From contig NZ_JACXXJ020000004.1 of NCBI RefSeq assembly GCF_014926405.1, positions 434,001 through 498,000 of the forward strand: a stretch of 64,000 nt of DNA, written 5' to 3'. The translations under genes and the position numbers were made by a program. Source of the DNA: Agrobacterium vitis (lineage in GTDB: Bacteria; Pseudomonadota; Alphaproteobacteria; Rhizobiales; Rhizobiaceae). Positions 8,801 to 18,115 of the stretch are shown piece after piece; the first letter of the stretch is position 1; the number at the start of each line of letters is the position of its first letter. The notes below the pieces were generated by a model that was not told the origin of the DNA, did not search any database, and was given only the letters and a program-made list of their open reading frames with translations.

Positions 8801-11800
8801 CCCGACCAGTCCGCTTCGCGCCATTCGGGCACAACATTCTCGGCAATGACCATGATGGGCCGCTCGACATCCGTCCAGCGGCAGGCACCGCGCAAGACCT
8901 CGTGGCGGGCGATCACCCTTCCCCACGCCGATTTGAAGGCATCGGCATCCAGCGGGCCTTCCAGCACGCACCAGCATTGCTCGATATAGGTGCCTGAGGC
9001 TGGGGCCATCAGACTGTGGAACAGCATGCCCGCCTGCACTGGCGTCATCTCGAAGCTGGAGCCGCTTTCGGCAACCTCGATTATCTGAATCGCGTCTTCG
9101 GCAACGGCGGCGTCCGCCTGTGCCGCGATTGTCTGCAACTCGAAAATCTGGGTCGGTTCGAGCTTCAGCCCCTTGGCTTGCGCCTTCGCGACGATCTGGA
9201 CGCCGATAATGGAGTCACCGCCGAGATCGAAGAAATTATCCTCGATGCCAAAATCCTCGCGCCGCAGCACGGCCTTCCATATCTCCAGCAGCGTCGCCTC
9301 AATGGCATTGCGGGCTGGAACCAGCTCCGCACGCATTGTGGAAAGTTGGGGGATCGGAAGCTGTTTGCGATCCACCTTACCGTTCGGGTTGAGAGGAAAT
9401 TCATCCATCATCACAAAGGCGGTCGGCACCATGTAGCGCGGCAATTGCGCAGACAGTGATTGGCGAAGCTTACGCTCAATCTCACCATCGTTCGTCGTCG
9501 GCCAATCGCGAACGAGCACATAGGCAATCAGCCGCTCGTTTTCCGCGTCGAGCGTGACGATGGCCTGCTCAACGACGCTCTCGCGCAGCAGCTTGTCCTC
9601 GATCTCACCAATCTCGATGCGATAGCCCCGCAGCTTAACCTGAAAATCCGTGCGGCCGATAAATTCGATTTCACTATTTGCCAGACGAACAACCGCATCG
9701 CCTGTGCGATAGAGCCTAAGCGCAGGGCTGTTCTCATCGTAGAACGGGTTCGGCACAAAACGCGCGGCTGTGAGAGCCGGGCGGTTCCAGTAACCGGGGC
9801 TGAGGCACGGCCCGCCGATGTAGAGTTCGCCGCCAATGCCGCGCGGCAGGGGCTGCATATAGGCGTCGAGAACGTGGAGGTGGGTATTGTCGAGGAGGCC
9901 ACCAACCGGGACCTTGCCGCTTTCCGCGTGGGCGTGGGTGACCTTCAGCGCGCTTGCCCAGATTGTCGCCTCCGTTGGCCCATAGACGTTCCACAGCTCT
10001 TTCGTGCGGTCGATCAGCTTGCGGGCAAGCGGCGCATCCAGCGCCTCGCCGCCGCAAAGGGCGATGAGATGCGGCAATCCCTCCCAGCCGCTGTCGATCA
10101 ACATGCGCCAATAGGCGGGCGTTGCCTGCAAATGCGAGATACGATCCGTCACAAGCACGTCGGCGAGCCGCTGTGGCGCAAGCAACAGGTCTTGGCCGTA
10201 GAGCACGGTGGTCGCGCCGACGCTGAGCGGCAGAAGCATTTCCAGAATGGAAATGTCGAAGGTGGGCGTGGTGATTGCCAAAAGCCGATCACCGGGTGCA
10301 AGCCCCGGCGAGACGGCCATGGAGCGCAGATGATTGAGCAGGCTTGCATGGCCAATCGGCACGCCGTTCGGTCGGCCCGTACTGCCGCTGGTGTAGAGAA
10401 GATAGGCGATGCGCGCGGGATCAGAGGGGGGCAGCGCGGCAGGGGTCTCGCTCATCGGCATTGGGCGGGTCGGATCAAGGGAGCGATGGGCCGGATAGAG
10501 GTCTGCCCTGTCCGTCAAGACCAGACTGACACCGGAATCTTCAAGCACATAGGCAACCCGGTCCGCCGGATGATCGGGATCGAGCGGAACATAGACAGCA
10601 CCCGCTTTCAGAATGGCAAGGAAGGCGATGACGGATTGCCCCCTGCCCGGCAGCGAAACGGCGACCCTATCGCCGGGGTGAACCGAAAGGCTGACAAGCG
10701 TGGCGGCAAGCGCGTCCACATCTGTCTGTAGTTCGCCATAGGTCCAACGGCGGCCCTGACTTTCAAGTGCAATCGCATCGGGTTGGTGCCGGGCGACGTG
10801 TGCGATTGCCTCGTGCATGGTGATGTCAGGCACGGGCCGCGCGGTTGGCGTTCCAAGCGCAACCACGGCGGCATGCTCTTCCTTTGATAGATAGGCGAGC
10901 CTTGGCAGCAAAGCATTGGGAGATTGCAGGATAGAGCCGAGCAAAACCTCGAAATGGGCGGCCATGCGCTCGATCCGCCATGAATCAAAGATCGCCACGC
11001 GATATTCGATGTTCAGCAGATAGCCGGATTCCCGCTCCATCACATACCAGCTGAGATCGACCTTTGTTTCACTCAACCGTGCTGGCTGTTGGCGAACCTT
11101 GAGACCGTCGATGCCGAAGTCGATCTGCTCGGCATTCTGTGCGCGGTAGTCTTGCGACTGCAATTGGAACATAACCTGCGAGAGCGGGTTCTGCCGTTGG
11201 TCGCGGCTCATGCCAAGTGCCTCAGCAATCAGCGGAAAGGGAAATGCCTGATGGTCGAGCGCGTCCGAGAAGCGCTCCTGCACCGCCCCGACCCACTGCG
11301 AAAACGTCATGCGCGGGTCAAGTTGCGCGCGCAGCACCAGCGTGTTGGTAAACAGACCAATCAGCCCTGCGGCATCCGGATCGTTCCGTCCGGCGACGGG
11401 CACGCAGACCGACAGGTCGCGCTCGCCACTGTAGCGATGAAGCAGCAGCGAGAAGGCCGCAGCCATCACCACAAAAGGCGTTGTTCCAAGCTGGCTGGCA
11501 AGCGAGGCGACCTGCGAGGACACCGAGACGGGAATAACCCGTGTCACGGTGGCCGCCGTCATGTCAACGCTGCTGCTGCGGGATCGGTCGCTTGGCAATT
11601 CCAGCGGCTTGAGATCGGCGAGGGTTTGCTTCCAGTAGTCGCGGGCTCGTTCGCAGTCTTGGCTTCGAAGCCATGCGTGTTGATCAAGAACCAGATCACC
11701 AAAATCGCGGGTGATGGGCGAAAGCGCGGGCGCGGTACCCATACGATAGGCGCGGTAGCAGGCCGTCAGCTCGCGCATCAGCACACCGCGTGACCAGCCA

Positions 11801-12369
11801 TCCGCGACAATGTGATGAAGGGTGATCGCCAGCAGGTGTTCGCTCTCATTCTGCCGCAAGAGATGCGCCCGGATCAGCGGTGCCTTTGAGAGATCGAAAG
11901 GGTCAGTCGCAACAGCCAGCGCCAGCGCCTCTCCATCTTCGCCTGTCGCCTCCAGATCGGTAAGGCCCATGGCAAAAGCGTGGTTCGGATCAACCTCCTG
12001 CCACGGCTCGCCTGCCTCCACCGGAAAGGCGGTTCTGAGCGGCGCATGCCGGGAGACAATCGTTGCAAGGCTCCGCTCCAGCGCTGCGCGATCAAGCGGC
12101 CCCTCAAACCGCCAGCGATAGGCAACGTGATAAGCAGAACTCTCGGGATAGAGGCTCTGCTGGAGCCAGAAATGCTTCTGGCCGGGTGTCAACGGCAGGC
12201 GCCCGGTGCGCGTTGACACCCTTGGCGTCTCTTGTGGCGTCTCTTCCGGTGCCACCCGTTCCCAGGCGATCCCACGGGCTTCGAGCTGGCGGCGGAAAGC
12301 CTCGCGTTCCGCAAGACTGAGCGCCGCAACGCGGGCGCGCAGCGCCAGAATCGGATCGACAGAGTTCAC
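5827..12369 (-). CDS. NRPS, C-A(Gly)-T-C-A(Gly)-T
   Basis: A 2180-residue two-module nonribosomal peptide synthetase. Condensation domain 1 (about 57-490) has HHIVADGW. Adenylation domain 1 has YTSGSTGRPNG. Carrier 1 (about 1040) has FFDLGGDSI. Condensation domain 2 has HHLLMDGW. Adenylation domain 2 has YTSGSTGQPKG. Carrier 2 (about 2100) has FFECGGHSL. Aligning core motifs A4-A5 to GrsA gives specificity codes DILQLGVIW and DILQLGLIW, both matching the known glycine code. No thioesterase or reductase follows, so the chain passes on to another protein. The start is GTG at 12369, with gggaga seven bases upstream; the monooxygenase gene ends 11 bases before it. It probably takes an acyl chain from the PKS carrier and adds two glycines. 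Confidence 0.95.
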   Translation of the reverse strand: MNSVDPILALRARVAALSLAEREAFRRQLEARGIAWERVAPEETPQETPRVSTRTGRLPLTPGQKHFWLQQSLYPESSAYHVAYRWRFEGPLDRAALERSLATIVSRHAPLRTAFPVEAGEPWQEVDPNHAFAMGLTDLEATGEDGEALALAVATDPFDLSKAPLIRAHLLRQNESEHLLAITLHHIVADGWSRGVLMRELTACYRAYRMGTAPALSPITRDFGDLVLDQHAWLRSQDCERARDYWKQTLADLKPLELPSDRSRSSSVDMTAATVTRVIPVSVSSQVASLASQLGTTPFVVMAAAFSLLLHRYSGERDLSVCVPVAGRNDPDAAGLIGLFTNTLVLRAQLDPRMTFSQWVGAVQERFSDALDHQAFPFPLIAEALGMSRDQRQNPLSQVMFQLQSQDYRAQNAEQIDFGIDGLKVRQQPARLSETKVDLSWYVMERESGYLLNIEYRVAIFDSWRIERMAAHFEVLLGSILQSPNALLPRLAYLSKEEHAAVVALGTPTARPVPDITMHEAIAHVARHQPDAIALESQGRRWTYGELQTDVDALAATLVSLSVHPGDRVAVSLPGRGQSVIAFLAILKAGAVYVPLDPDHPADRVAYVLEDSGVSLVLTDRADLYPAHRSLDPTRPMPMSETPAALPPSDPARIAYLLYTSGSTGRPNGVPIGHASLLNHLRSMAVSPGLAPGDRLLAITTPTFDISILEMLLPLSVGATTVLYGQDLLLAPQRLADVLVTDRISHLQATPAYWRMLIDSGWEGLPHLIALCGGEALDAPLARKLIDRTKELWNVYGPTEATIWASALKVTHAHAESGKVPVGGLLDNTHLHVLDAYMQPLPRGIGGELYIGGPCLSPGYWNRPALTAARFVPNPFYDENSPALRLYRTGDAVVRLANSEIEFIGRTDFQVKLRGYRIEIGEIEDKLLRESVVEQAIVTLDAENERLIAYVLVRDWPTTNDGEIERKLRQSLSAQLPRYMVPTAFVMMDEFPLNPNGKVDRKQLPIPQLSTMRAELVPARNAIEATLLEIWKAVLRREDFGIEDNFFDLGGDSIIGVQIVAKAQAKGLKLEPTQIFELQTIAAQADAAVAEDAIQIIEVAESGSSFEMTPVQAGMLFHSLMAPASGTYIEQCWCVLEGPLDADAFKSAWGRVIARHEVLRGACRWTDVERPIMVIAENVVPEWREADWSGDDAAGQETAFAAWLEADRRRGFTLDAALLLRFALIRLGPGRHRFVWSFHHLLMDGWCGSLLVGEMLKAYAGESLPAPPPSYRQYVAWRDRQDITAAQAYWSHALADLPQGGFLGETKIGEAAQEAIVEIRRSLDASLATRLTMMARRERLTLATVLQGAWALLLSRYGAEDDVIFGTVLSGRPPDLPDADRMIGLFLNTVPFRARTRPEETVAEWLQGLQSAHRQREKHGHAALADIQRWAGKTADQPLFDTLLIIENLPLSMQAAFAEGTHTLTLSDPGSYERTHYPLSLRVFPGAEIEIALAADPSRLSSTGADRLLRHYETLLSSIVDDPQACLGTIEMLNPEEREILLQTGRGSQTQPSVAVHDQIIARAQSKPGKAAVVQVGEGRDSTMSYGDLVGYADALALRLYQHSIGRGAVVAVYQRRGSALLPSLLAVMRSGAAYLPVDPDYPAERIAYMLADSGAALVLTDLGDSERAVIPQGVPVMDPTQTFGCASVSFEPAAVQADDLAYILYTSGSTGQPKGVAITHGALANFIESMAERPGIGEDDRLLALTTIGFDIAGLELFAPLSQGATVLLADSTIARDGRRLAALVDRVQPSVMQATPAGWRMLIEAGWPSDKRHGKGLRMLCGGEALDSLLAAELLDRGDCLWNLYGPTETTIWSAATEVRREDLNGHSVTVAGPIQNTQLYVLDRRGEPVPPGTPGELHIGGAGLSPGYWGKPGLTADRFIPNPFRRGPQDGYHLYRTGDLVRLAENGTLDFLGRIDNQVKLRGYRIELGEVEARLAAHPRVAEAAVLVEDGGAGKQLVAYLRWREPFVGDASAELGPHMADSLPLYMLPSAYVAVDAFPLTPNGKVDRRALPACRPKPAQRQTHLPISGEPTATLATIWREALKLDHINPGDNFFECGGHSLLVVSLQGVIGKRFGISIDITAFFQFPTLETMAAHIAQLQAGREGEWSGDDRTLLRQTGRDRLAGRRGLRAERTGA

Positions 12370-12380
12370 GGGCAGTCTCC

Positions 12381-13448
12381 CTATACGGCTTGCGCGATTG
12401 TCGGCTGCGGCGCATGCTGGCGCGCAAGCCGCGCGAGATGCGGCAGACCGCCCATGACGAGATCGTAATCCTGCACGAAGTCGATCAGGCAGGCGATTTC
12501 ATCGATGCCCGCCGCAGCCAGCGCCTCCACGGTCTCTGCAGTGCTTTCCGGCGTGCCGATGAGAGAGCGCCCCTTGATGAAGCCCTCAACTCCGAACTCG
12601 ATCAGGCTGTCGAGATCGTCCCGGCTGAAATTCTCGAGCGCGATATCAAGACCCATGCTGCGGGCCAGCCCCTCAAGCAAATGATAATGGGTTCTGAGAT
12701 AATCGCTGAAGGGGCCCTTTACATTGGCCTTCACGGTCTCGACATCGCCGCCGAGATAGGTGTGCACCATAATGGTGACGGTGCCCGCAGCCGGATCAAA
12801 ACCGTTCTTTTCCAGCGACCGGCGGTAGGCGGCGATCTTGGGCGTCAGGCTTTCCAATGTCTCACCAAGCAATGCCGTCAGCACATTGATGCCGCGACGG
12901 CCCGCTTCCACAAAGGTCTCCATGGACTGGCACGCCACCCAGAAAGGCACGCGCGGCTGCACCGGGCGCGGCAGCGTCTTTGCCTCGACGGCATTGCCTT
13001 CCGCATCTTCAAAGGTCAGCGTCTCGCCAGCAAGCAGCTTGGTAACCTGATCAAAGCTCCGCCACATCAAGCTGCGGCGGCTGCCGTGCGGTTCGCGCGA
13101 CAGCACAAATTCGTTGCGCGTCCAGCCGGATGCTATCGCCACACCCACACGGCCTTGCGAGAGATTGTCCACAACGGCAATTTCTTCCGCAACGCGCACG
13201 GGATGATGGAGCGGCAGAACAATGCTGCCGGAGCGCAATTGCACCCGCTTCGTCACCATGGCCAGTGCGGCATGGATCATCGACGGATTGGGATAGAGGC
13301 CGCCGAAGGCATGGAAATGGCGCTCCGGCACCCAGAGCGCGCTCAGGCCATTGTCATCGGCAAACCGTGCGCTGTCCATCAGCAGCCGATAGCTATCACC
13401 GTTCGTAGCAGAGCCATCACCATCGAAATAGAAGAGGCTGAATTTCAT
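12381..13448 (-). CDS. luciferase-like flavin monooxygenase, MupA/Atu3671 family
   Basis: A 355-residue TIM-barrel protein of the bacterial luciferase class that uses reduced FMN and oxygen. It starts MKFSLFYFDGDGSATNG, with LSALWVPERHFHAFGG, RLRSGS-type LRSGSIVLPLHHPVRVAEE and VGVAIASGWTRNEF, and ends in the family pattern LIGTPESTAETV. The frame is open further upstream to 13583, but the ATG at 13448 has the ribosome site aaagga and matches the family start. It sits between a PKS and an NRPS gene. Relatives in PKS/NRPS loci oxidise carrier-bound intermediates. In the fabrubactin system a flavin monooxygenase (FbnE) is proposed to drive a Favorskii-like backbone rearrangement. Here I infer alpha-hydroxylation or rearrangement of beta-keto thioesters. 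Confidence 0.9.
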   Translation of the reverse strand: MKFSLFYFDGDGSATNGDSYRLLMDSARFADDNGLSALWVPERHFHAFGGLYPNPSMIHAALAMVTKRVQLRSGSIVLPLHHPVRVAEEIAVVDNLSQGRVGVAIASGWTRNEFVLSREPHGSRRSLMWRSFDQVTKLLAGETLTFEDAEGNAVEAKTLPRPVQPRVPFWVACQSMETFVEAGRRGINVLTALLGETLESLTPKIAAYRRSLEKNGFDPAAGTVTIMVHTYLGGDVETVKANVKGPFSDYLRTHYHLLEGLARSMGLDIALENFSRDDLDSLIEFGVEGFIKGRSLIGTPESTAETVEALAAAGIDEIACLIDFVQDYDLVMGGLPHLARLARQHAPQPTIAQAV

Positions 13449-13491
13449 CGTCGTCGTTCCTTTACGTATTACTGATGGAAGGCGGTGACAG

Positions 13492-16400
13492 TCAGGCTTC
13501 CTTGCGGAGCGCCCCTGCCTCAATGTCGTCCAAGAGGGCGGCAAGCTCTGCCTGTTCTTTCCGTGCTGCCTCGAGGCGCTCACGGATGACGGCCGCGATG
13601 CCGCCTACGGTCGGTGCATCAAACAGCAGGGCGCGCATGGGCAGCTCGATTGAGAATTGCTTGCGCAACCGCGTCACGACCTGCACGGCAAGCAGGGAAT
13701 GCCCGCCAAGCTCGAAGAAATTGTCATCGATTCCGACACGCGAAATGCCAAGGAGTTCCCCGATAACAGCCGCCACATCGGTCTCGATGGGATCGCGCGG
13801 GGCTATGAACGCTGCCTGCACACGCTCGCGCCCGGTGTTTTCCTTCTGATCCACGGCCACACCGGCTCTCGGTTCTTGGCGGGCTGCGGCCATGCGATGG
13901 CGCAGATCAACCGGCGTCACCGCGAGCCGCGAGACCTGTGGATGGGCGAGAACCGCCCGGGTCGCCCGCCAAACCTCGTCGGCGTCAATCGCGTCGTTAA
14001 GAAAGCCTGTTGCCTCCTCTCGCGTGGTGCCGAAAGGAAGGCATGTATCCCAGGCGATTGCCTGCCAGACCGGACGCTGTGCGCCGCGCCGTGCATCAAC
14101 GAAGCCATCAAGAAAGCTGTTGGCACCCGCATAGGCAGCAAGACCCGCGCCGCCGACCAGCGTTGAGAGGGAGGACTGAACGAGGACGAAATCGGGGGTG
14201 TGATCGGCAAACGCCGCTGACAGAGCGTCTAGGCCATCAACCTTGGTTGCAAACAGTGCAGCACTGCGCTCCGCTGTCGCCTCTGTGAGCGGGCAGTGAT
14301 AAACCTCGCCCATAGCCGCCGTCTGGAAAACCCCACGGATTGGGCCAAACGGTGCGCCAAGCGAATTGAGGCATGCAGCAAGCCAAGCGGGGTCAGCGAG
14401 ATCTCCGCTGAACAGCAAGTAGTCATCCCCCGGTGTGCCAATGCCGCGCAAAGCCCGGATCAACACGCTCATCGGATGCTTCGGCCCGTGCGATGCAAGC
14501 CAGTGTTCCCAATCCGCAGGATTCGGAAGCCCGCTTGGTCCGACAAGGACAACCTTCGCGCCCAATGTTTGAACGAGCGCCCTAGCATAAACGAGGGCGA
14601 GACCGTCGAGGAGATCGCCTACGATGAGGTAAGTGGCCCCCGTCGTGAGAGCCGGAACATCGGCTGGCTCCGGCAAGGGCGTCGGCACATGGCTCTCGAC
14701 CCAGCAATAGCCATTGCGCAGCGCCATCACGGTCCTGTCGTCACGCCAAGGGCGTGATAGCGCCTCAGCGAGGCCGGGAACAATGGCACCTTCTGCCGAT
14801 GGAAGATCGATGCTTCGGCAGGAAATGCCGGGAATTTCCTGCGGCAGGACGCGAAGCATGCCAAGCACCTTTGCCGCCTGCGCATCAACAACCTCCGCGC
14901 CGGTCACACCATGCAGGCCGCATGCCAGAACAGTCAGAAGCGGCGGGCGGCTCTCACTGGCGATCAGGGCTTTCGCAAGCGCAAATGTGCTGGTGAAAGC
15001 TGTGTCCGGGGCAGCGTTGGCGTCAAGGGAGAAGCCATTGACGATCTGGGTTGGTGTCGCACCGTTGGCGGCAAGATCGGCAAGAACTGCGCTGTAGTGC
15101 TGCGGCTCAGCGGGGTCGATGTGATACGCCCCCCCGGCATTCTCATAGGCTATGCCAGTCCGTATCCGTGTGACCTTGATCTGATCCGAAACCGGACCGA
15201 TCGCGGCAACAGTCTCGTCGCCACCAAAGATCAGCCAATGCTCGTGACCGCTCGTTGTGAGATGCTCAAACGGCGCACGTTGCCAGACCGGCTGGTTGAA
15301 CCAGTCCTCTATCGACGTGCGCCGGGCGGCTTCGTCGGGCATGGATTCGGTTGGCGCAATCCGCGCAATCGCGTAGGAACTGCGCTGGAAAGGGTAAGTT
15401 GGAAGTGGCACGCGGTGACGCGGGCCTGCCTCTTTTTCGGCAACAAGCTCGACATCGATGCCCGCGATCCAAAGCTCCGCCAACGCCAGCAGCGCGTGGT
15501 CGCAGGCATCCTGCGGTGCCTTCGCATCGGGCAGCGAGGTGGCAACGCGAAGCAGCGCTTTTCCTTGTTGGCGAGCAAGCCGGGTCAGTGTCGAGCCGGG
15601 CCCAACTTCGAGAAGAAACGGGGCTGGCAATTCAAGCGCCCGCGCAAGGCAGGGGCCAAACAGAACGGTTTGGCGCAGATGGGCCACCCAATAGGCTGGG
15701 TCGGTTGCCTCCTGTGCCGTCAGCCAATTGCCCGTCAGGTTCGAAACAATGTCAATCTGCGGCGGGTTGAGCGTCACCGTAGCAAGCACCTGCGCAAACG
15801 CTTCAAGCGCAGGCTCCATCATGAAGCTGTGAAAGGCGTGGGAGGTTTTAAGCTCATGCCTGCCAATACCGCTGCGATCAAACCGCTCCGCGAGTTCTGC
15901 AATCGCCTCTGCCGTGCCCGCCAGAACCGTGCTGCGCGGACCGTTGACGGCGGCAAGTTCCACGTATGGCGAAAGCGAAGCGCGCGCCTCCTGCTCCGAG
16001 AGCATAACGGAGAGCATGCCACCGGGAGGGCAGGCCTGCATCAGCCGCCCACGGGCAACAACCAGCTTCACCGCGTCTTGCAGCGAGAAGACCCCGGCAA
16101 GGCAGGCCGCAACATATTCCCCGAGACTGTGACCGACCATGGCCCGTGGCTTGATGCCCTTGGCAAGCCACATCTGCGCCAGCGCGTATTCGACTGCGAA
16201 AAGCGCTGGCTGCGTTACCTCTGTGCGGGAAAGTTGCTCTGTCGTTGTGCCATCGCCAAAGATGATGGCCGCGAGGTCAAGTTCGGTCGGCATCAAGCGC
16301 AGGCAGGCATCGAAGGCGGTGCGGAACGTGGCATCCGTCTCGTACAGCGCCCGCGCCATTCCCGGATATTGTGCGCCCTGTCCGGGAAACAGCAGGATCA

Positions 16401-18081
16401 AACTTGCATCGCCCGCCAGCGGCTCACCCGCGACACAATCGGGGCCTTCACCGTTGCGGATGATATGCGCAGCGTCGTCTCGCTCTTTTGCGAGCGCGAC
16501 AAAGCGATGCTCCATCTTTCGGCGGCCCTGCCGGAGGGTATAGGCAATATCGGCAAGCTGTGCGCCATCATCGGTGCCAAGATGATCGGCGAGAGTGCTT
16601 CGCATCGCCGCCAGCGCTTCCGGCGTCTTGGCCGAGAGTGGCAAAAGATAAGGCCCAGTGGTGTCCACTTCGCGGTCCCGAACCGGAGGCTCCTCAATGA
16701 TCACATGCGCGTTCATACCGCCCATGCCAAAGGCGCTTATGGCCGCGCGACGCTTGCGCAGCTTTGTCACCGGCCATGCCCGCTGCTCCGCAACGATGTC
16801 GAAAAGGCTTGACGCCAGATCAAGGGCCGGATTCGGGCTGGTAAAATTGATGCTGGCGGGCAGGATCTGGTGCTTCAGCGCAAGAATGGTCTTGATCAGC
16901 CCTCCCATCCCGGCGGCCACATCCATATGTCCGAGATTGCCCTTCACAGAACCAAGACCGCAGCGGCGGCCCTGCTGTTTCAGCGCATCGCCATACACAC
17001 TGGACAGGGCGCGGATTTCGATGGGATCGCCAAGAGCCGTGGCGGTTCCATGTGCTTCGACATAGTCCACCTCAGAGGCTTCAAGGCGGGCGTCGGCAAG
17101 GGCTGCCTGAAGCACCGCCGTTTGCCCGGCAACGCTGGGTGCCGTCAGCCCGACCTTGGCGGAACCGTCATTGCCGATGGCCGATCCGCTGAGAACAGCA
17201 TGAATCGTATCGCCGTCAGCAATCGCGTCGCTCAGCCGTTTGAGAACGAGGACGCCGACGCCATTGGTGAACACGGTGCCCTTGGCATTGGCGTCAAACG
17301 GACGGCATGCCCCGTCCGGGGAGGCGATGCCTTCGCTCTTGTAGAGATAGCCTTCCGGGCGCGGTTGGCCGATGGCGACGGCACCGGCCAGCGCCATATC
17401 CGCCTCGCGCGCTAACAGGCCGCGCGCCGCGAGATGAAGTGCCACGAGCGCCGTGGCACAAGTCGCCTGAACGCCTACGGTTGGCCCGGTGAGATCAAGG
17501 TGATAGGCGACACGCGAAGCAATCATGCCAAGCACATTGCCAAGGCCCGCATGGATCGGGTCCGTTGCCTCCCTGAGCTGCGGATTGGCCTGTATCTGGC
17601 TGAAATGATAGTTGAGCCCGCCACCGGCATAGACGCCGATACGGCCGGCATAGGTGGCACTGTTATAGCCCGCATGGTCGAGAGCATTCGCTGCGCATTC
17701 GAGAAAGACACGATGTTGTGGATCAAGCAACTCCGCATCGCGCGGCGAGTAGCCGAAGAAACCGGCATCGAAAGCCGTTGGATCATCGAAGCCACCCCAG
17801 ACGCGGACATAATCCGGCCGGGCCGCCATCTTGGGATCGACGCCAGCCTCTTGCAATTCGTGATCCGTGACAGAGCGAAGGCCGCTTTGACCTTGCTTCA
17901 AAAGGCCCCAGAACGCGTCGATATCATCGGCTCCGGGAAAGCGCCCGGCCATGCCGACAATTGCCACGCGCTCGTCCTTCTCCCTTTGCGCCGCCTCCAG
18001 ACGCGCACGCGCATCCCTCAGAATCGAGAGGACCTCATTCTGGTCTATGCTGTCGGGGGTCGGGTTTTCAACGTCAGTCAT
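13492..18081 (-). CDS. type I PKS module, KS-AT-KR(degenerate)-ACP
   Basis: About 1529 residues. KS (about 37-460) has EAHGTATALGDP and KGNLGHMDVAAG, but its active-site block reads VQATCATALVALH, not the usual DTACSSSLVAVH; the Cys is kept. AT (about 560-850) has FPGQGAQYPGM, GHSLGEYVAA and HAFHS, the malonyl type. A ketoreductase-like region (about 1150-1370) lacks the GGTGGLG cofactor loop (it reads YLIVGDLLDGLALVYA) while keeping VQSSLSTLVGGAGLAAYAG; it is probably inactive, leaving a beta-keto group. ACP (about 1450) has FFELGGHSLLAV. I chose the ATG at 18081 because gagaga precedes it at proper spacing; a TTG at 18099 is possible. It follows the acyl-AMP ligase-ACP gene by 34 bases, which probably supplies its starter. 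Confidence 0.95.
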   Translation of the reverse strand: MTDVENPTPDSIDQNEVLSILRDARARLEAAQREKDERVAIVGMAGRFPGADDIDAFWGLLKQGQSGLRSVTDHELQEAGVDPKMAARPDYVRVWGGFDDPTAFDAGFFGYSPRDAELLDPQHRVFLECAANALDHAGYNSATYAGRIGVYAGGGLNYHFSQIQANPQLREATDPIHAGLGNVLGMIASRVAYHLDLTGPTVGVQATCATALVALHLAARGLLAREADMALAGAVAIGQPRPEGYLYKSEGIASPDGACRPFDANAKGTVFTNGVGVLVLKRLSDAIADGDTIHAVLSGSAIGNDGSAKVGLTAPSVAGQTAVLQAALADARLEASEVDYVEAHGTATALGDPIEIRALSSVYGDALKQQGRRCGLGSVKGNLGHMDVAAGMGGLIKTILALKHQILPASINFTSPNPALDLASSLFDIVAEQRAWPVTKLRKRRAAISAFGMGGMNAHVIIEEPPVRDREVDTTGPYLLPLSAKTPEALAAMRSTLADHLGTDDGAQLADIAYTLRQGRRKMEHRFVALAKERDDAAHIIRNGEGPDCVAGEPLAGDASLILLFPGQGAQYPGMARALYETDATFRTAFDACLRLMPTELDLAAIIFGDGTTTEQLSRTEVTQPALFAVEYALAQMWLAKGIKPRAMVGHSLGEYVAACLAGVFSLQDAVKLVVARGRLMQACPPGGMLSVMLSEQEARASLSPYVELAAVNGPRSTVLAGTAEAIAELAERFDRSGIGRHELKTSHAFHSFMMEPALEAFAQVLATVTLNPPQIDIVSNLTGNWLTAQEATDPAYWVAHLRQTVLFGPCLARALELPAPFLLEVGPGSTLTRLARQQGKALLRVATSLPDAKAPQDACDHALLALAELWIAGIDVELVAEKEAGPRHRVPLPTYPFQRSSYAIARIAPTESMPDEAARRTSIEDWFNQPVWQRAPFEHLTTSGHEHWLIFGGDETVAAIGPVSDQIKVTRIRTGIAYENAGGAYHIDPAEPQHYSAVLADLAANGATPTQIVNGFSLDANAAPDTAFTSTFALAKALIASESRPPLLTVLACGLHGVTGAEVVDAQAAKVLGMLRVLPQEIPGISCRSIDLPSAEGAIVPGLAEALSRPWRDDRTVMALRNGYCWVESHVPTPLPEPADVPALTTGATYLIVGDLLDGLALVYARALVQTLGAKVVLVGPSGLPNPADWEHWLASHGPKHPMSVLIRALRGIGTPGDDYLLFSGDLADPAWLAACLNSLGAPFGPIRGVFQTAAMGEVYHCPLTEATAERSAALFATKVDGLDALSAAFADHTPDFVLVQSSLSTLVGGAGLAAYAGANSFLDGFVDARRGAQRPVWQAIAWDTCLPFGTTREEATGFLNDAIDADEVWRATRAVLAHPQVSRLAVTPVDLRHRMAAARQEPRAGVAVDQKENTGRERVQAAFIAPRDPIETDVAAVIGELLGISRVGIDDNFFELGGHSLLAVQVVTRLRKQFSIELPMRALLFDAPTVGGIAAVIRERLEAARKEQAELAALLDDIEAGALRKEA

Positions 18082-18115
18082 AGGGTTTCTCTCGTTCAAA
18101 TTGCGGATGCTGTGC

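Noticed and set aside
14911..16812. Plus-strand open frame of 633 codons
   Set aside because: Antisense to the AT region of the first PKS; no recognisable fold and no ribosome site.
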